Origin: Closterium sp. Naga37s-1
Lineage: Eukaryota; Streptophyta; Zygnematophyceae; Desmidiales; Closteriaceae
Length of the DNA: 64,000 nucleotides
NCBI GenBank assembly: GCA_947471745.1
Contig: CANJKZ010000138.1
Coordinates: forward strand, 1-64,000
Reading direction: 5' to 3'
Positions 32,801 to 43,405 of the stretch are shown here, in pieces. The position numbers were made by a program, and so were the translations under genes. Position 1 is the stretch's first letter, and every line of letters begins with the position of its first letter. Under the pieces are notes generated by a model. That model saw only the letters and a list, made by a program, of their open reading frames with translations, was not told the origin of the DNA and searched no databases.

Positions 32801-33643
32801 GCAGCAGCAGCAGGAGCAGCAGGCAGAGCCCCATCTGCGGTGCCTGCCGCCCTGCGCGTGCCACAGACCTCGTCTCTGAAGACTCCTGGCAGCACCGTGC
32901 ATGCGCTTGTGTCCCCCCGTCCCTCCGCCGCTGCACCTGCTCCATTCCACCTCGCCCCCTCGCACGCGACCCATGTCGCCCCGGTGGGGGCGGGCAGCCG
33001 CGCAGTGAGTGGCCCCATCACGCGCGGGTCGCTCTACTCCACCTTCGGCCTCATGGCCGATGCCCGCCCCGCCGCCTCCACCACTGCTGCTGCTGCTGCT
33101 GCTGCTGCTAGGCGAATAGCGGTTCCGGGAACAGCAGGGAGCAGTGGTGGGGCGAGTGGAGCAGCAGCAGCAGGGCGTGGCAGTGGTGGTGGGGTGAGTG
33201 CCGTGCGGCTGCACAAGTCGGGCCCCATCGGCCCCTCCCATCCCTACTACTCCTCCCTCACCCCCCTCTCCCCTCCTCGCAACATGCCCCTTCACGCCCT
33301 CCCCCCTCCTCCCCTCGACACCCCCCCCACTGCTGCTGCAACGGGTGCCGCTGCTGCAGGAGGCATCGAAGGTACAGAGGGTGCCGGTGCTGGAGGTGGG
33401 GATGGGGCAGGCAAGGGGAGTGCGGACAGCAGAGCTGGGGGCAGTGGCAGCGCAGGAGTGGCAGGTGGGCAGGGGCAGGCGTCCCCTGCTGCCACCTCCT
33501 CCGTCCTGCAGCATCACCACGGCCGCCCGCCACCCATCGTTGCAGGGGGAGGGGTGGGAGGAGGGGGCACGGCAGGGCGGGCGCGGGTGGGGGGGGGCGT
33601 CGCGCAACCTATCGGTGGCAACGATCATGTCGGAGGGCAGTGA
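26888..33643 (+). CDS. At2g33490-like BAR-domain hydroxyproline-rich protein, full-length copy
   Basis: Eight exons in consistent phase: 26888-27097, 27584-27656, 27936-28072, 29628-29696, 30212-30240, 30677-30917, 31161-31385 and 31571-33643, about 1018 residues. Residues 1-330 follow the predicted BAR-like helical domain of the plant At2g33490 family: DEFQQGLQ, EMRDKYERLLAAV, LAAVVAEAFGGVEEG, LAEPAEALLGEM, ETKELYEQKRKAHA, EEFDEVAMTLGCRILAL, LAVKHHAAK, then LQRVQPHMLHVLDDLG. BAR domains dimerise and bind curved membranes; a cytosolic membrane-associated role is inferred. The rest is a long Pro/Ala/Gly/Ser-rich region with five SGP(I/L) motifs (SKSGPIS, QMSGPLP, SMSGPIL, VSGPITR, HKSGPIG), typical of the family. 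The end is uncertain: a G9 run near 33590 separates this frame from one ending at 33707 with SRNLSVATIMSEG. Introns 1, 3, 4 and 6 begin with splice-donor arrays. Confidence 0.85.
27098..27306 (+). repeat. Exon 1 donor array in intron 1, 24-bp units
   Basis: A 17-bp unit and then eight 24-bp units follow exon 1. Every unit begins GTG and ends GGCTTGCAG, which are the last nine bases of exon 1, so nine extra CAG|GTG junctions are created. Units alternate GTGCGCG and GTGTGCG starts. The truncated paralogue has one junction only (11916/11917). Confidence 0.95.
28101..29520 (+). repeat. Exon 3 donor array in intron 3, 71 units of 20 bp with 320-bp higher-order repeat
   Basis: Seventy-one tandem units of GTGAGCTGCTCTACTTCCAT. 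Variant units fall at fixed spacing: TATTTCCAT at 28261, 28581, 28901 and 29221; CTTCTAT at 28161, 28481, 28801 and 29121; GTGAACT at 28241/28421, 28561/28741, 28881/29061 and 29201/29381. This shows a 16-unit (320-bp) higher-order repeat, about four and a half copies. It starts 28 bp after the exon 3 donor, and each unit carries the exon end and GTGAGC. Confidence 0.97.
29697..29756 (+). repeat. Exon 4 donor array in intron 4, 3 units of 20 bp
   Basis: Three units of GTGAGATGCAGCACGTGGTG follow exon 4, whose own end is GAGATGCAGCACGTGGTG. The truncated paralogue has none (12945). Confidence 0.93.
30540..30600 (+). repeat. 15-bp repeat near the end of intron 5
   Basis: Four units of CCCCATGTGCCTCG. 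The paralogy with copy 1 ends within the corresponding repeats at about 13560-13590, so they mark the breakpoint. Confidence 0.8.
30918..30983 (+). repeat. Exon 6 donor array in intron 6, 3 units of 22 bp
   Basis: Three 22-bp units that begin GTGGGCCACC and end GCCGCCAAG, the last nine bases of exon 6. Each unit is GT...AG, so AAG|GTGGG recurs at 30917, 30939, 30961 and 30983. Confidence 0.94.
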
Positions 33644-33707
33644 GGAGGGCGGATCCAGCACCAGCAGCATTGCCACCTCGCCTGCTGCTCGCCCTGTGCC
33701 CTCCTGA

Positions 33708-34931
33708 CGCCCTTGCCCTCCTAATGCTCTCGTGGTGACCACAACGATGGGAGTGTAGAGGGAGGTGGATGGAAGGAGACCAAGCCGGTGCCTCACTCGT
33801 TCGTGGGCACTAGCACATGGGGTGGGGCCATGTAGATTCTGTCAGTCTCTCTCTCTCCATCACCCATGCTTTCCATCTCTCCATCCTCGTGCAGTATCCC
33901 TCCTCTTCCATTGCTCCTTTGTCCGCGCTGTGGGCCATGTCGTGCGCCTCACGAGCTTCTGCAGCAAGCCGGTGGCTCCATGCTGTTGCTGGAGTCAGGC
34001 GCCGGCCGTGGCACCGCCTGTATGGCGCACACACTCTTTTCTCCACTGCAGCAACCATGCCATGTGAATAACACTGCCATTGAGAGTGGAGCAAAACTAT
34101 AAACCATACATACAGTATTTCTCCAAATGCAGCACCCTCCAATATTGACCGGGTGTATGAACAGAAGTTGTAGTTACAAAATGAAGCCCTTGGTTTCAGC
34201 AAAATGTAGCAGCACTACAGCTCAGAAATTATTTCGTATCGTACTGTTTGACTTTTGTTAGCCCCTGGAGAGCACTCTCTTCTCTACCTTGAGAACACAA
34301 CTTCATGAGTTCCATTAATACCGTATTGAAACCAAATGTACGTATATGTTTTCTAGAAAAAACAAAACGCCTGCATGGAATATCCAACTTATTATGACAT
34401 GAAGATAGCAGTAGACGGCACTGAGCTAAGCTACTAAGATTAGAAGTGTTACTGGTATGATGTGCAATGCATATCAGACATAATAATTTGGTAACTCACT
34501 AGAAGCACTCTAACGAGAACGCTGACTCGCTCACACACTTTCGCCCAAGCGTCAGTCAACAGTTCCACACCGTTGACTGGATTCGCGTTGACTCCCAGAT
34601 CCATTGGATCGTCCCAACAGTCAAAACAACGCATCAGTTTCCCCTAATCTACGCACGTCGAGCGACTTTGCCTCATGGCAGCGGCGGCGATGGCAGTGGA
34701 AGTACAAATAGCGACGTCGCTGGTCGCATTCCTCAGCGCTCTCAGGTTTCTTTTCAGGCCACGCCTCTCGAATCTCGCTCGGCCACCCGCCAGCATCGCC
34801 ACGTGGGCTCCGACTCGGACCGTCTTCGCTCCTGTCCTGCCTCGCCACTCCCATTCGCCTCGCGCTCTCCCTCCAGTTCACACAAGGTTCGATTCGTCGC
34901 AGTAACCATTTAGCATTACGCGCCGCCCGCC
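33708..34931. other. Intergenic stretch between At2g33490-like and YHYH genes
   Basis: No gene is convincing. 33710-34080 is probably the 3' end of the upstream gene. 34080-34620 is AT-rich with no feature seen. 34620-34931 rises in GC toward the YHYH start and probably contains its promoter and 5' leader. Confidence 0.5.
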
Positions 34932-37902
34932 ATGATGACGCGTCGCCTCCCGTCGTCCCGTGTCGTGCTGGCCCTCGCGCTCGTGGCGCTCCTCTGCTTC
35001 GCGGGCGTCGATCACGCGGCGTGCAGCGCGCGCTCGCTCGGCCTTCCAAGATTCGGCGGCTTGGTGGGGGGATCGGGGACACGCGGAGCCTGGTCCTTCT
35101 TCCGCCCCCCGCGGACCAGCGGCGGCGGCGGAAGTGGCGCGATGAGCGGCGGGCAGAGCGGGCAGGGCGGGTTCGGGTCGCAAGGAGGTGGCGGGATGAG
35201 CGGACCAACGGGTAATGCGGGCGGAGGGGGCATGGGCGGAGGGGGCATGGGCGGAGGAGGCATGGGCGGAGGAGGCATGGGCGCAGGAGGCATGGGCGCA
35301 GGAGGCATAGGCGCAGGAGGCATGGGCGGAGGAGGCATGAGCGGAGGAGGCATGAGCGGAGGAGGCATGGGCGGGGGAGGCATGAGCGCAGGAGGCATGG
35401 GCGGAGGAGGCATGGGCGGAGGAGGCATGGGCGAGGGAGGCATGGGCGGAGGAGGCATGGGCGGAGGAGGCATGGGGGGAGGAAGCATGAGCGGAGGAGG
35501 CATGGGCGGAGGAGGCGTGGGTGGGGGAGGCATGGGCGGAGGAGGCATGGGCGGAGGAGGCGTGGGTGGGGGAGGCATGGGCGGAGGAGGCATGGGCGGA
35601 GGAGGCATGGGCGGAGGAGGCGTGGGTGGGGGAGGCATGGGCGGAGGAGGCATGGGCGCAGGAGGCATGGGCGGAGGAGGCATGGGCGCAGGAGGCATGG
35701 GCGGAGGAGGCATGGGGGGAGGAAGCATGGGCGGAGGAGGCGTGGGTGGGGGAGGCATGGGCGGAGGAGGCATGGGCGCAGGAGGCATGGGGGGAAGCAG
35801 CGGGTCATCGGGTGGGAGTGCGTGTGGCAACAGCAGCAGCAGCAGGAGTGCCAAGCTCACGAGCAGCAATGGCAAGAGGTGCGCCCACCCGCTCAGCCAC
35901 TCTGCATGCACGCTCACATCCTCTCATCTCTTTCCCCCATGCATGCATTTCCTTTCCATCGCTTTTTCTGCCCCCTTTTCTCCATTCCATCACTCTGTTC
36001 CCCCTGCCCTGTTCTCCCCCTGACCTGTTCCCCCTGCCCTGTACCCCCTGCCCTGTTCCCCCTGCCCTTTTCCCCCTGCCTTGTTCCGCCTGCCCTGTTC
36101 CCCCTGCCTTGTTCCCCCTGCCTTTTTCCGCCTGCCCTGTTCCCCCTGCCTAGTTCCCCCTGCCTTTTTCCGCCTGCCCTGTTCCCCCTTCCTTGTTCCC
36201 CCTGTCTTGTTCCGCCTGACCTGTTCCCCCTGCCCTGTTCCCCCTGCCTCCCCCTGCCCCGTTCCCCCTGCCCCGTTCCCCCTGCCCCGTTCCCCCTGCC
36301 CCGTTCCCCCTGCCCCGTTCCCCCTGCCCCGTTCCCCCTGCCCCGTTCCCCCTGCCCCGTTCCCCCTGCCCCGTTCCCCCTGCCCCGTTCCCCCTGCCCT
36401 GTTCCCCCTGCCCCGTTCCCCCTGCCCCGTTCCCTCTTCCCCGTTCCCCCTGCCCTGTCCTCCCGGCCATGGCAGGGTGATGGAGAGCAACGGGTGTCCG
36501 GGGTACGCATGGCGGGGGCAGGCCACGCAGTACTCGCCAGTGCAGCAGGCGCTGTCCTTCGCCGTGCCGCTCGCCCCCACGCTCGCCTCCTCCACCATCC
36601 CCGTCGCCCTCAGCGGCACCTGCAAGATGGGGCCCATCGGCTTCGTACTCAACGGCGTGCCCTTCTACAGGTGCAGGGGGGGAGGGAGGGGGGAGAGGGA
36701 AGGGGCGAGGGGGAGAGGGTAGGGGCAGTGGGCTGACAAGGAGTTGGAGTTCTGCATCTCGTTCCGCAGTGTGCCGCCCATGCCATGGCCTGGCATGGCC
36801 CCACGTGCTGCTCTCCTGCTGCCCTTGCGTGCGATGCCAGGCAGTACGAAGAAGCGTGTGAGTCCCAGTGGTGTGCATACCATCTCACGCCCGCATCGTC
36901 CCTCCGTGTCTCTTCCCCTCCCTCTCCCCCTGGCAGTGCGTGTGACGCCCTGGGGCGGGACGCCTTGCAGTACGAGGGCGCCACGTTTGACGCATGTGGC
37001 GGGCACCCCACGCCCTCAGGCCAGTACCACTACCACGTGGCGCCCGGCGTCGCCAACCCCTCTGCCATCTCCGCATCTCGCTCCACCAACTTCAACCTCT
37101 GCAAGTGCGCTCCCCCATTCCCTCACCTGCAACCTCTGCTCCTTCCATGTACCATGCGCTGCCTCATGCCATTCACCTCGTAGCATTCCTGGCATCCCAA
37201 CCGTCCATCCCCCCTTGTCTCCGCCTGCCTACCCTCCGCCCTCCCCCTACTCCATTGGCAGCGCGTCCTTCTGGCAGGACGCCCCCGGGCAGCACTCGCC
37301 ACTGCTGGGCTTCCTGGCGGACGGCATCCCGCTCTTCGGCCCGCGGGGAGCGGGGGGAGCGCTGCCGGCAGGGGTGGACGAGTGTGGGGGGCACGTGGGC
37401 GACGGCAGTGGGGGCGAGCCGGCGTTCTACCACTACCACGCCAGCAGCACCGCGCCCTACACTGTCGCGTGCCTCAAGGGCTGCGTCTCCTCCTCCGACT
37501 GGGGCAACCTCGGCTCCGCCTCGTGCACCAAGGCCACCAGTGAGTGGCCACGGCTGTGCACTTGCTTCCGTGTGCACTTGCTACCTTGTTATGCACATGC
37601 TGCCTTGGTCACCCCCCGAACCTCATCTCCTCTTTTCTCCTGTGCAATCTTTGCCTCGTCCCTCCTACCCTCTCTTCGCCTCGTCCCTCCTCTTCTCCCT
37701 TCGCCTCTCTTCTCCTTTCAACCCTAAACCCTTCTCCTCCCCTTTCCTCTCCTCTCCTCTCCTCTCATCTCATCTCCTCACCTCGCCTCTCCTCGCTCCT
37801 CACGTGGAACTGTCTGCTCATCCCCCCCCATAATCTCCCATTCCATCGCCCACAACAGAGCAATACGACTACTCATCCCTGGCAGCAGTGCAGGCAGTGT
37901 GA
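34932..37902 (+). CDS. Secreted Gly/Met-rich protein with YHYH domain
   Basis: Five exons in consistent phase: 34932-35878, 36476-36670, 36937-37104, 37262-37539 and 37859-37902, 543 residues. Residues 1 to about 35 are a signal peptide (basic start, then VVLALALVALLCFAGV, cleavage near CSA). Residues about 95-295 are a repeat of about 40 GGGM-type units (GGGMG, AGGMG, GGGVG). Exons 2-5 form the YHYH domain: VMESNGCPGY, SFAVPLAP, IGFVLNGVPFY, GQYHYHVAPG, LLGFLADGIPLFGP, AFYHYHAS, then a short tail ending AAVQAV. YHYH proteins are extracytoplasmic, of poorly known function. Many regular Met residues next to a His-rich domain suggest copper or other soft-metal binding, which is inference only. 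The start is chosen because the first ATG gives the signal peptide. The gene is intact. Intron 1 holds a CT-rich array. Confidence 0.85.
35226..35800 (+). repeat. 15-bp coding minisatellite (GGGM repeat)
   Basis: About 38 in-frame units like GGCGGAGGAGGCATG in exon 1. Period 15 keeps the frame and encodes Gly-Gly-Gly-Met-Gly with Ala, Ser, Val and Glu variants. Blocks containing the GTGGGTGGG variant recur with a 60- or 75-bp period. Confidence 0.95.
36000..36465 (+). repeat. CT-rich minisatellite in YHYH intron 1
   Basis: About 30 units of CCTGCCC(T/C)GTTCCCC (14-15 bp) leading up to the exon 2 acceptor. The plus strand is almost purely pyrimidine plus G at fixed places, so it acts as an overlong polypyrimidine tract. 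The later half is the homogeneous CCCCGTTCCCCCTG version. Confidence 0.93.
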
Positions 37903-38814
37903 CCCCGTGGCTGCCATGCCACCCGCCCACGCCACCCACCCACCCACCCTCGTTTCTCACCGAGGTCTACTTCTTGGGGCTCAATGCTCCTTCTAACATA
38001 GCCAGCGACGCGAGATGGCAATGCAGGGCTCTCACTGCAGGACCAGCACTGCAGGGTTGGCACATGGGGGGCAGGTTAGGATAGCAGGTTGTGGCATGAG
38101 CATCGTTATATGCGTGCCTACGGGTGTGTTCCTGCCTCGTATCGAATCACCATGTGCCAGTCACTGGTTGTATTGAGTCCTGCATACGGTGCTTGATGCG
38201 AGGTAGGAACGTTACCCGTCTTACAGGGTCCTCGACATTAGACATTTTTGTCTGTTTGTCGTAGTTTCCAGACGATATTTTTCCAGTTAATCTGATTTTC
38301 AAGGAATTATTTATTTTTTCATCTGATTGAGTAGAAATGAGTTTTTGTCTTCATCTGATTCATCAGAAGTGTAATATATGTTTCGTCTGAAATCGAAACA
38401 TGTTAGAGTACGGGGATTTCCCGCAAAACATGCTCTGACAGGGCAAATCTGTTGTCAAAGCGAATCTGCTGTGTTGTGTAAGGTCGAATCTCTTGTGTCA
38501 GGACGAGTTGTCTATGATTGGACGAACATGTTGAGCTCTGACGTCGCGAATCTGCCGTGTCACAGCGAATTTGCTCCGATGGGGCGAATATTTTGTGCTC
38601 TGACAGGGCGAATCTGCCGTGTTGGGGCGATTTTGCTGAGACCAGTGAAGTCCGAATCACACCAGCGTGTACTTCGAATGAATGCGACAGGTCCAGAAAA
38701 GTCAGACTCAACTTGTTATCCCACGTGCATCTACACGCTAGAAACTCTATTTTAATTGGTCAGACAAGTTCTTTTAAAATTTCTGATGCATCAGACACGC
38801 GAAGGCAAAAGGTT
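37903..38814. other. 3' flank of YHYH gene and degenerate repeat zone
   Basis: No gene seen. 38420-38640 contains a run of degenerate copies of GCGAATCTGCCGTGT spaced roughly 30-45 bp apart. 38220-38380 is AT-rich. Confidence 0.55.
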
Positions 38815-40850
38815 TAAGTTTAAGTTTTATTAAGGTCTACAGCAGCGGAGGCTACACAAGGTGATTAGACCAGGATCTACATCCTACGCTTAGACAGCGT
38901 TTGTGAGGCCAGGCAGAGCCCACATGCCAGATTGCCCAGCACGCTCCGTGCTTTACCTACACCCAAAACAAAGTCACGGTGGTTGGAACGCGTTGTTAAG
39001 CCAGGTGGCACGAAGTTGGGGGTGTAGCTGAGGGGAGCCGTCGGGTTGGAATTGGAGCAGATTGTGAATCTTCGCAGCTTGGACTCGGTTGGCCGTGGTT
39101 CTTTTACGCTTCTCGGATTTCTTGTTGCGACGGAAGAAGTAGATCTTGCATGCCGATAGGAATAGGGCCAAAATGTGGTGGAGCATCGTATGCACAGAAT
39201 GAGAGGTGTTGTCGTAGATTTGTGAGCAGCGATTGCGCCAGAGAACCAGAGCGGCAGAACCGACCAGCAGGCACCAAGGCGCGATTTGACCGGAGCCCGC
39301 AGAGAGTAGGAAGTAAACTGCATCTGGAGGAAGTCATTCGTAGGTGCTTGCTGGCCGTACGCTGGAGCGCGGTGACGACGGCCGGCGCGTTTCCACACTC
39401 GAAGAAGATATGTGAGTGAGATTCGATAGAGTTGTTCCGGCAGCGGGGGCAGATGCCTTGAGTACGTGTGAAGGGAAGCCTTTCACCGCACGGTAGGGAT
39501 CTTGTGTATAGTCGGTATAGGATGTCCTTCTGGCGGCTGGTTTGGTCCTTGAGAAATGGTTGGGTAAAGTTGGGGAGGGATGTGATGGGCGTTTGAAGAA
39601 TCTCGTTCCATTTTTCGACGTGGTGGAGTGGTTCCCGGATGTAGAGGAACTGACGAATCCCCGCGAGAGACAGCTGCTGCCGTAGTATCTCATGCCGTAC
39701 TCCCAGCGCAGCCCCAGAACAGTAGGTTCCAGCCACCCAGATCCCTACGACGCAGACCGTGATGACCTCCGTGACGTGTAGGGATCAGCTTCCTGACGGT
39801 TCCTTAGCGAGTTGCCTTTCGCGTGAGACCTTATACCTATCAAAGCAGGCGGTACCGTTGGGGAGGACCTGGATTACACGAAGGATTCGTGAGGGGGTCG
39901 GGGCAGCATTCGCTTCGAAAGCCCAGTCATCTTTTTTCAGGTATCCTTGCCTTGGAGAGAATGTCTCGAGTATCTCCCACCAGTCATCATCGACTGCCTT
40001 ATAAATGCTTAGCAGGATGCGAAGACCTCCGGGGAATTCCTTGGGCGGGTATTGGGAGCGGAACTCGGAAGCTGTTAGCTTCCTTGTGCCTCCTGGAATC
40101 GAGACAAGGAGATTCCCGAGTCTTATTTGTTTGTCCAGAAGGAATTTTTCTTCTTTGATTCGTCCAAACGGCTTCTCGTCTGGCTTGCTTATGAACCTGT
40201 TAAATGCCACAGGCTCCGCCATCAGAACCCAAGGTTCGAGTCTCGGGGGGAGAATTTTTGCCGGAGTTTCGAGGAGGCTTTGGAGTTCTGCCTGGGCTCT
40301 GGCTGGGGTGGAGCTGGGGAGATGTTTCAAGATGTCAGGGTGTGCTAGATAGCAATGGAGACCGAAGGGTAGGGTGGAGCAAGCCCGGGCGATGTCCTCA
40401 TATGGGGAGGGTAGAAAGCGTCGCGTTGCACGCTGGATATTAAGGGCTTTTAGTTGGGTAGATGGTGCGGTAGCCCCGACGCCTTCGTGTTTCTGTTTGT
40501 TGTAGAGGAACTGTTTCGGAATGAGACGTGTTGGACGACTATTCTCCTTGTATTTGGAGGAAGCAAAGTCCCGACCACGTGATCCAAGTTTTTAACTGTT
40601 GGTTTAGGGGGGGGCTGGAACCTGCCGACGTAGGAATAAAGGGAAGAAAGCCGTTCCGCGGTGAGTAACCGTCTGCATGTGGTGGTGGCGTGTAACCGAG
40701 AAAGGAGTTCAGAGGTGGAGTTAACCCTTCCCCTGATGAGGCCCCAGGTGGTGTTGCCTGGTTGCTCCTATTCTACGTATATGCCTAGGACTCTTTCCGC
40801 CTCATGTGGTTTGCGGATGGGGATTTGCCATGCATGCCTGAGGTCGGATG
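38815..40850 (-). mobile_element. 5'-truncated LINE (non-LTR retrotransposon), ORF2 C-terminal part
   Basis: Minus-strand coding remnants of a LINE ORF2 downstream of the RT palm. Near 40780-40830 is a segment with RKPHEAERVLGIYV. 40330-39785 is an open segment (WEILETFSPRQGYL and neighbours). 39736-39104 carries the zinc motif CPRCRNNSIESHSHIFFEC typical of plant-type LINE C-termini. The last two blocks are in the same frame, separated by an in-frame TGA at about 39785. Upstream pieces are in other frames. The RT catalytic motif is absent, so the copy is 5'-truncated near 40850. The 3' end, near 38815, carries a short tail that reads ACTTAAACTTAAAC on the minus strand. No target duplication was identified. 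Confidence 0.75.
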
Positions 40851-41649
40851 GGACGAACAAACACGAACAAGCACGAACAAGCACATGCGACATTGTACTG
40901 GTACAACGACGACAACGCATAACAATAATGAGTGTCTTGGGGAGAATGCTAGAATGCATCGATGATGCAACAAAGGTTGGTCTGGCACGCTAAGGCTATT
41001 GCCCCATCGGCGATCACAACCTGAGTTGCATACACGAGGCACTTCAGCACACGCCTTGAGACAGACACAAAACGATACAAACAACAAGACTGCACATACA
41101 TATCTCACACAGGCTCACACACTCACATACACACTGACACGCACGCAAACAAGCACAGATACATACGGATAGTCAACACCCAACCATCATGAAATTCAGC
41201 TATTAATAAATAATCACTAGCCAATCACCCCTTACCCTCCCTACACCCCTGCCTCCCCCCCCTCCCTCCCTCCCTCCCTCCCTACCTCCCTCCCTCCCTC
41301 CCTCCATCCCTCCCTCCCTCATCTCCCTCCCACCCCCTCCTTCATCTCCCTTCTCTGCCAAACAAAATCAACGAATGCAGCTCACGCGCCCTGCACAGAG
41401 CAAAAACAAATAATGCAAAGCACGCGCCCTGCACAAGAAAAAGGCAAAAACAAAGAATGTTCACACACTGTACAAACAAATCAATAAAACGCATAATGCT
41501 TCGAGGAGGCCAAGCAGGAAACTTGACAAGCAGTGGAAAGTTTGACAACTCACAGAGGTAAAATGGTGTGGCACCACAGTACTACGCCAACATGATGCAA
41601 TACATTGCAGCCACCCTCACGTTCAACTTCACAATCACGCTCGCACTCA
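40851..41649. other. Intergenic stretch with simple repeats
   Basis: No gene. It contains an ACGAACAAGC cluster (40850-40890), a CA-rich segment (41090-41160) and a CCCT/CCTC microsatellite (about 41226-41345). Confidence 0.7.
41226..41345 (+). repeat. (CCCT)n microsatellite
   Basis: About 120 bp of CCCT units interrupted by CCCCCC, CCCTA and CATC. Confidence 0.92.
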
Positions 41650-42868
41650 CTCAATCTTGCACCCACTCACACACAGACACACAAAGACTCTCAACTTTCT
41701 TAGACACTCTCTCAGAAACACACAACCCTACACGCTCTCTCACGCGCTCTCTCACACGCACTCTCTCGCACACTCTCACACGCACTTTCACGCGCACTCT
41801 CACGCGCTCTCTCACGCGCTCCCTCACGCTCTCTCTCACGCGCACTCTCACGCGCACTCTCGCGGGCACTCCCACGCGCACTCTCACGCGCACTCTCACG
41901 CCCTCTCTCACTCGCTCCCTCATGCGTCACTCGCGCGCTCTATCACGCGCTCACTCACGCGCACTCTCACGCGCTCACTCACGCGCACTCTCACGCGCCC
42001 TCTCACGCGCTCTCTCACGCGCTTCCTCACCTGCCCTCTCACGCGGCCTCTCACGCGCACTCTCACGCGCACACGCACTGTCACGCGCTCTCTCACGGGC
42101 ACTCTCACGCGCACTCTCATGCGCTCTCTCACACACTATCTCACGCGCGCACTCTTACACACTCTCTCACACGCACTCTCACGCGCACTCTCTCGCGCAC
42201 TCTCACGCGCTCCCTCACGCGCTCGCTCACGCGCGCTCTCACGCGCACACTCACGCGCTCTCTCACGTGCACTCTCACGCGCGCACTCTCCCGCGCACTC
42301 TCACGCGCTCTCTCACGCGCACTCTCACACGCTCCCTCACGCGCACTCTCACACGCTCCCTCACGCGCGCTCTCACACGCGCTCTCACGCACTCTCACGC
42401 GCTCTATCACGAGCGCACTCTCACGCGAACTCTCACGCTCTCCCTCACGCGCTCTCTCACGCGCGCACTCTCATGCTCTCCCTCACGCGCTCTATCACGA
42501 GCGCACCCTCATGCGAACTCTCACGGGCACTCTCACGCTCTCCCTCACGCGCTCTCTCACGCGCGCACTCTCACGCGAACTCTCACGCGCACTCTCACGC
42601 TCTCCCTCACGCGCTCTCTCACGCGCGCACTCTCACGCGAACTCTCACGCGCACTCTCACGCTCTCCCTCACGCGCGCACTCTCACGCGAACTCTCACGC
42701 GCACTCTCACGCTCTCCCTCACGCGCTCTCTCACGCGCGCACTCTCACGCGAACTCTCACGCGCACTCTCACGCTCTCCCTCACGCGCTCTCTCACGTGC
42801 GCACTCTCACGCGCACTAACACGCGCACTTTCACGCGCTCTCTCACATGGCCTCTCACGCGGCCTCCT
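41650..42868 (+). repeat. CTCTCACGCG satellite block
   Basis: About 1.2 kb built from 10- to 12-bp units CTCTCACGCG, GCACTCTCACGCG and GCTCTCTCACGCG. The last 450 bp show a higher-order repeat of roughly 60-70 bp (AACTCTCACGCGCACTCTCA then CGCTCTCCCTCACGCG). Open frames on both strands are a by-product of composition. Confidence 0.93.
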
Positions 42869-42874
42869 GGCGCC

Positions 42875-43405
42875 AGAGCGCTAATCGCCAGCGCGTAAGG
42901 CGCCAAGGCGCAAGGCACCAGCGCACTAGGCGTCAGCGCGCAAGGCGCCAGTGCGCAAGGCGCCAGCGCGCTAGGCGCCAGCACGTTAGGCGCCAGCGCG
43001 CAAGGCGCCAGCGCGGTAGGCGCCAGCGCGCTAGGCGCCAGCGCGCTAGGCGCCAGCGCGTTAGGCGCCAGCGCGCAAGGCGCCAGCCCGCACGGCGCCA
43101 GCGCGCACGGCGCCAGCGCGCACGGCGCCAGCGCGCATAGACGCCAGTGCGCAAGGCGCCAGCGCATTAGGCGCCAGCGCGTTAGGCGCCAGCGCGCAAG
43201 GCGCCAGCCCGCACGGCGCCAGCGCGCACGGCGCCAACGCGCACGGCGCCAGTACGCAAGGCGCCAGCGCGCAAGGCGCCAGCGCGCAAGGCGCCAGCGC
43301 GCAAGGGGCCAGCGCGCAAACAGCCAGTGCGCTAAGCGCCAGCGCGTTGGGCGCCAGCGCTAAGCGCCAGCGAGTTAGGCGCCAACGCTATACGCGCCAG
43401 CGTGC
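42875..43405 (+). repeat. 15-bp AGGCGCCAGCGCGCA satellite
   Basis: About 35 units of AGGCGCCAGCGCGCA with T/C variants. Each unit holds the palindromes GGCGCC and GCGCGC. The minus strand reads Ala-Leu-Ala-Pro-Xaa without stops. It directly abuts the CTCTCACGCG block. Confidence 0.94.

Noticed and set aside
34621-35917. Minus-strand Pro/Leu/Cys-rich and Pro/Met-rich frames
   Set aside because: Antisense shadows of the Gly/Met repeat exon, which has signal peptide, splice sites and a domain on the plus strand.
38378-38817. Short plus-strand gene of 125 codons
   Set aside because: It overlaps the degenerate GCGAATCTGCC repeats and shows no recognisable domain.
41568-42884. Open frames of over 400 codons rich in Ser, Arg, Leu and His
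   Set aside because: Composition artefact of the CTCTCACGCG satellite, with frames on both strands equally open.
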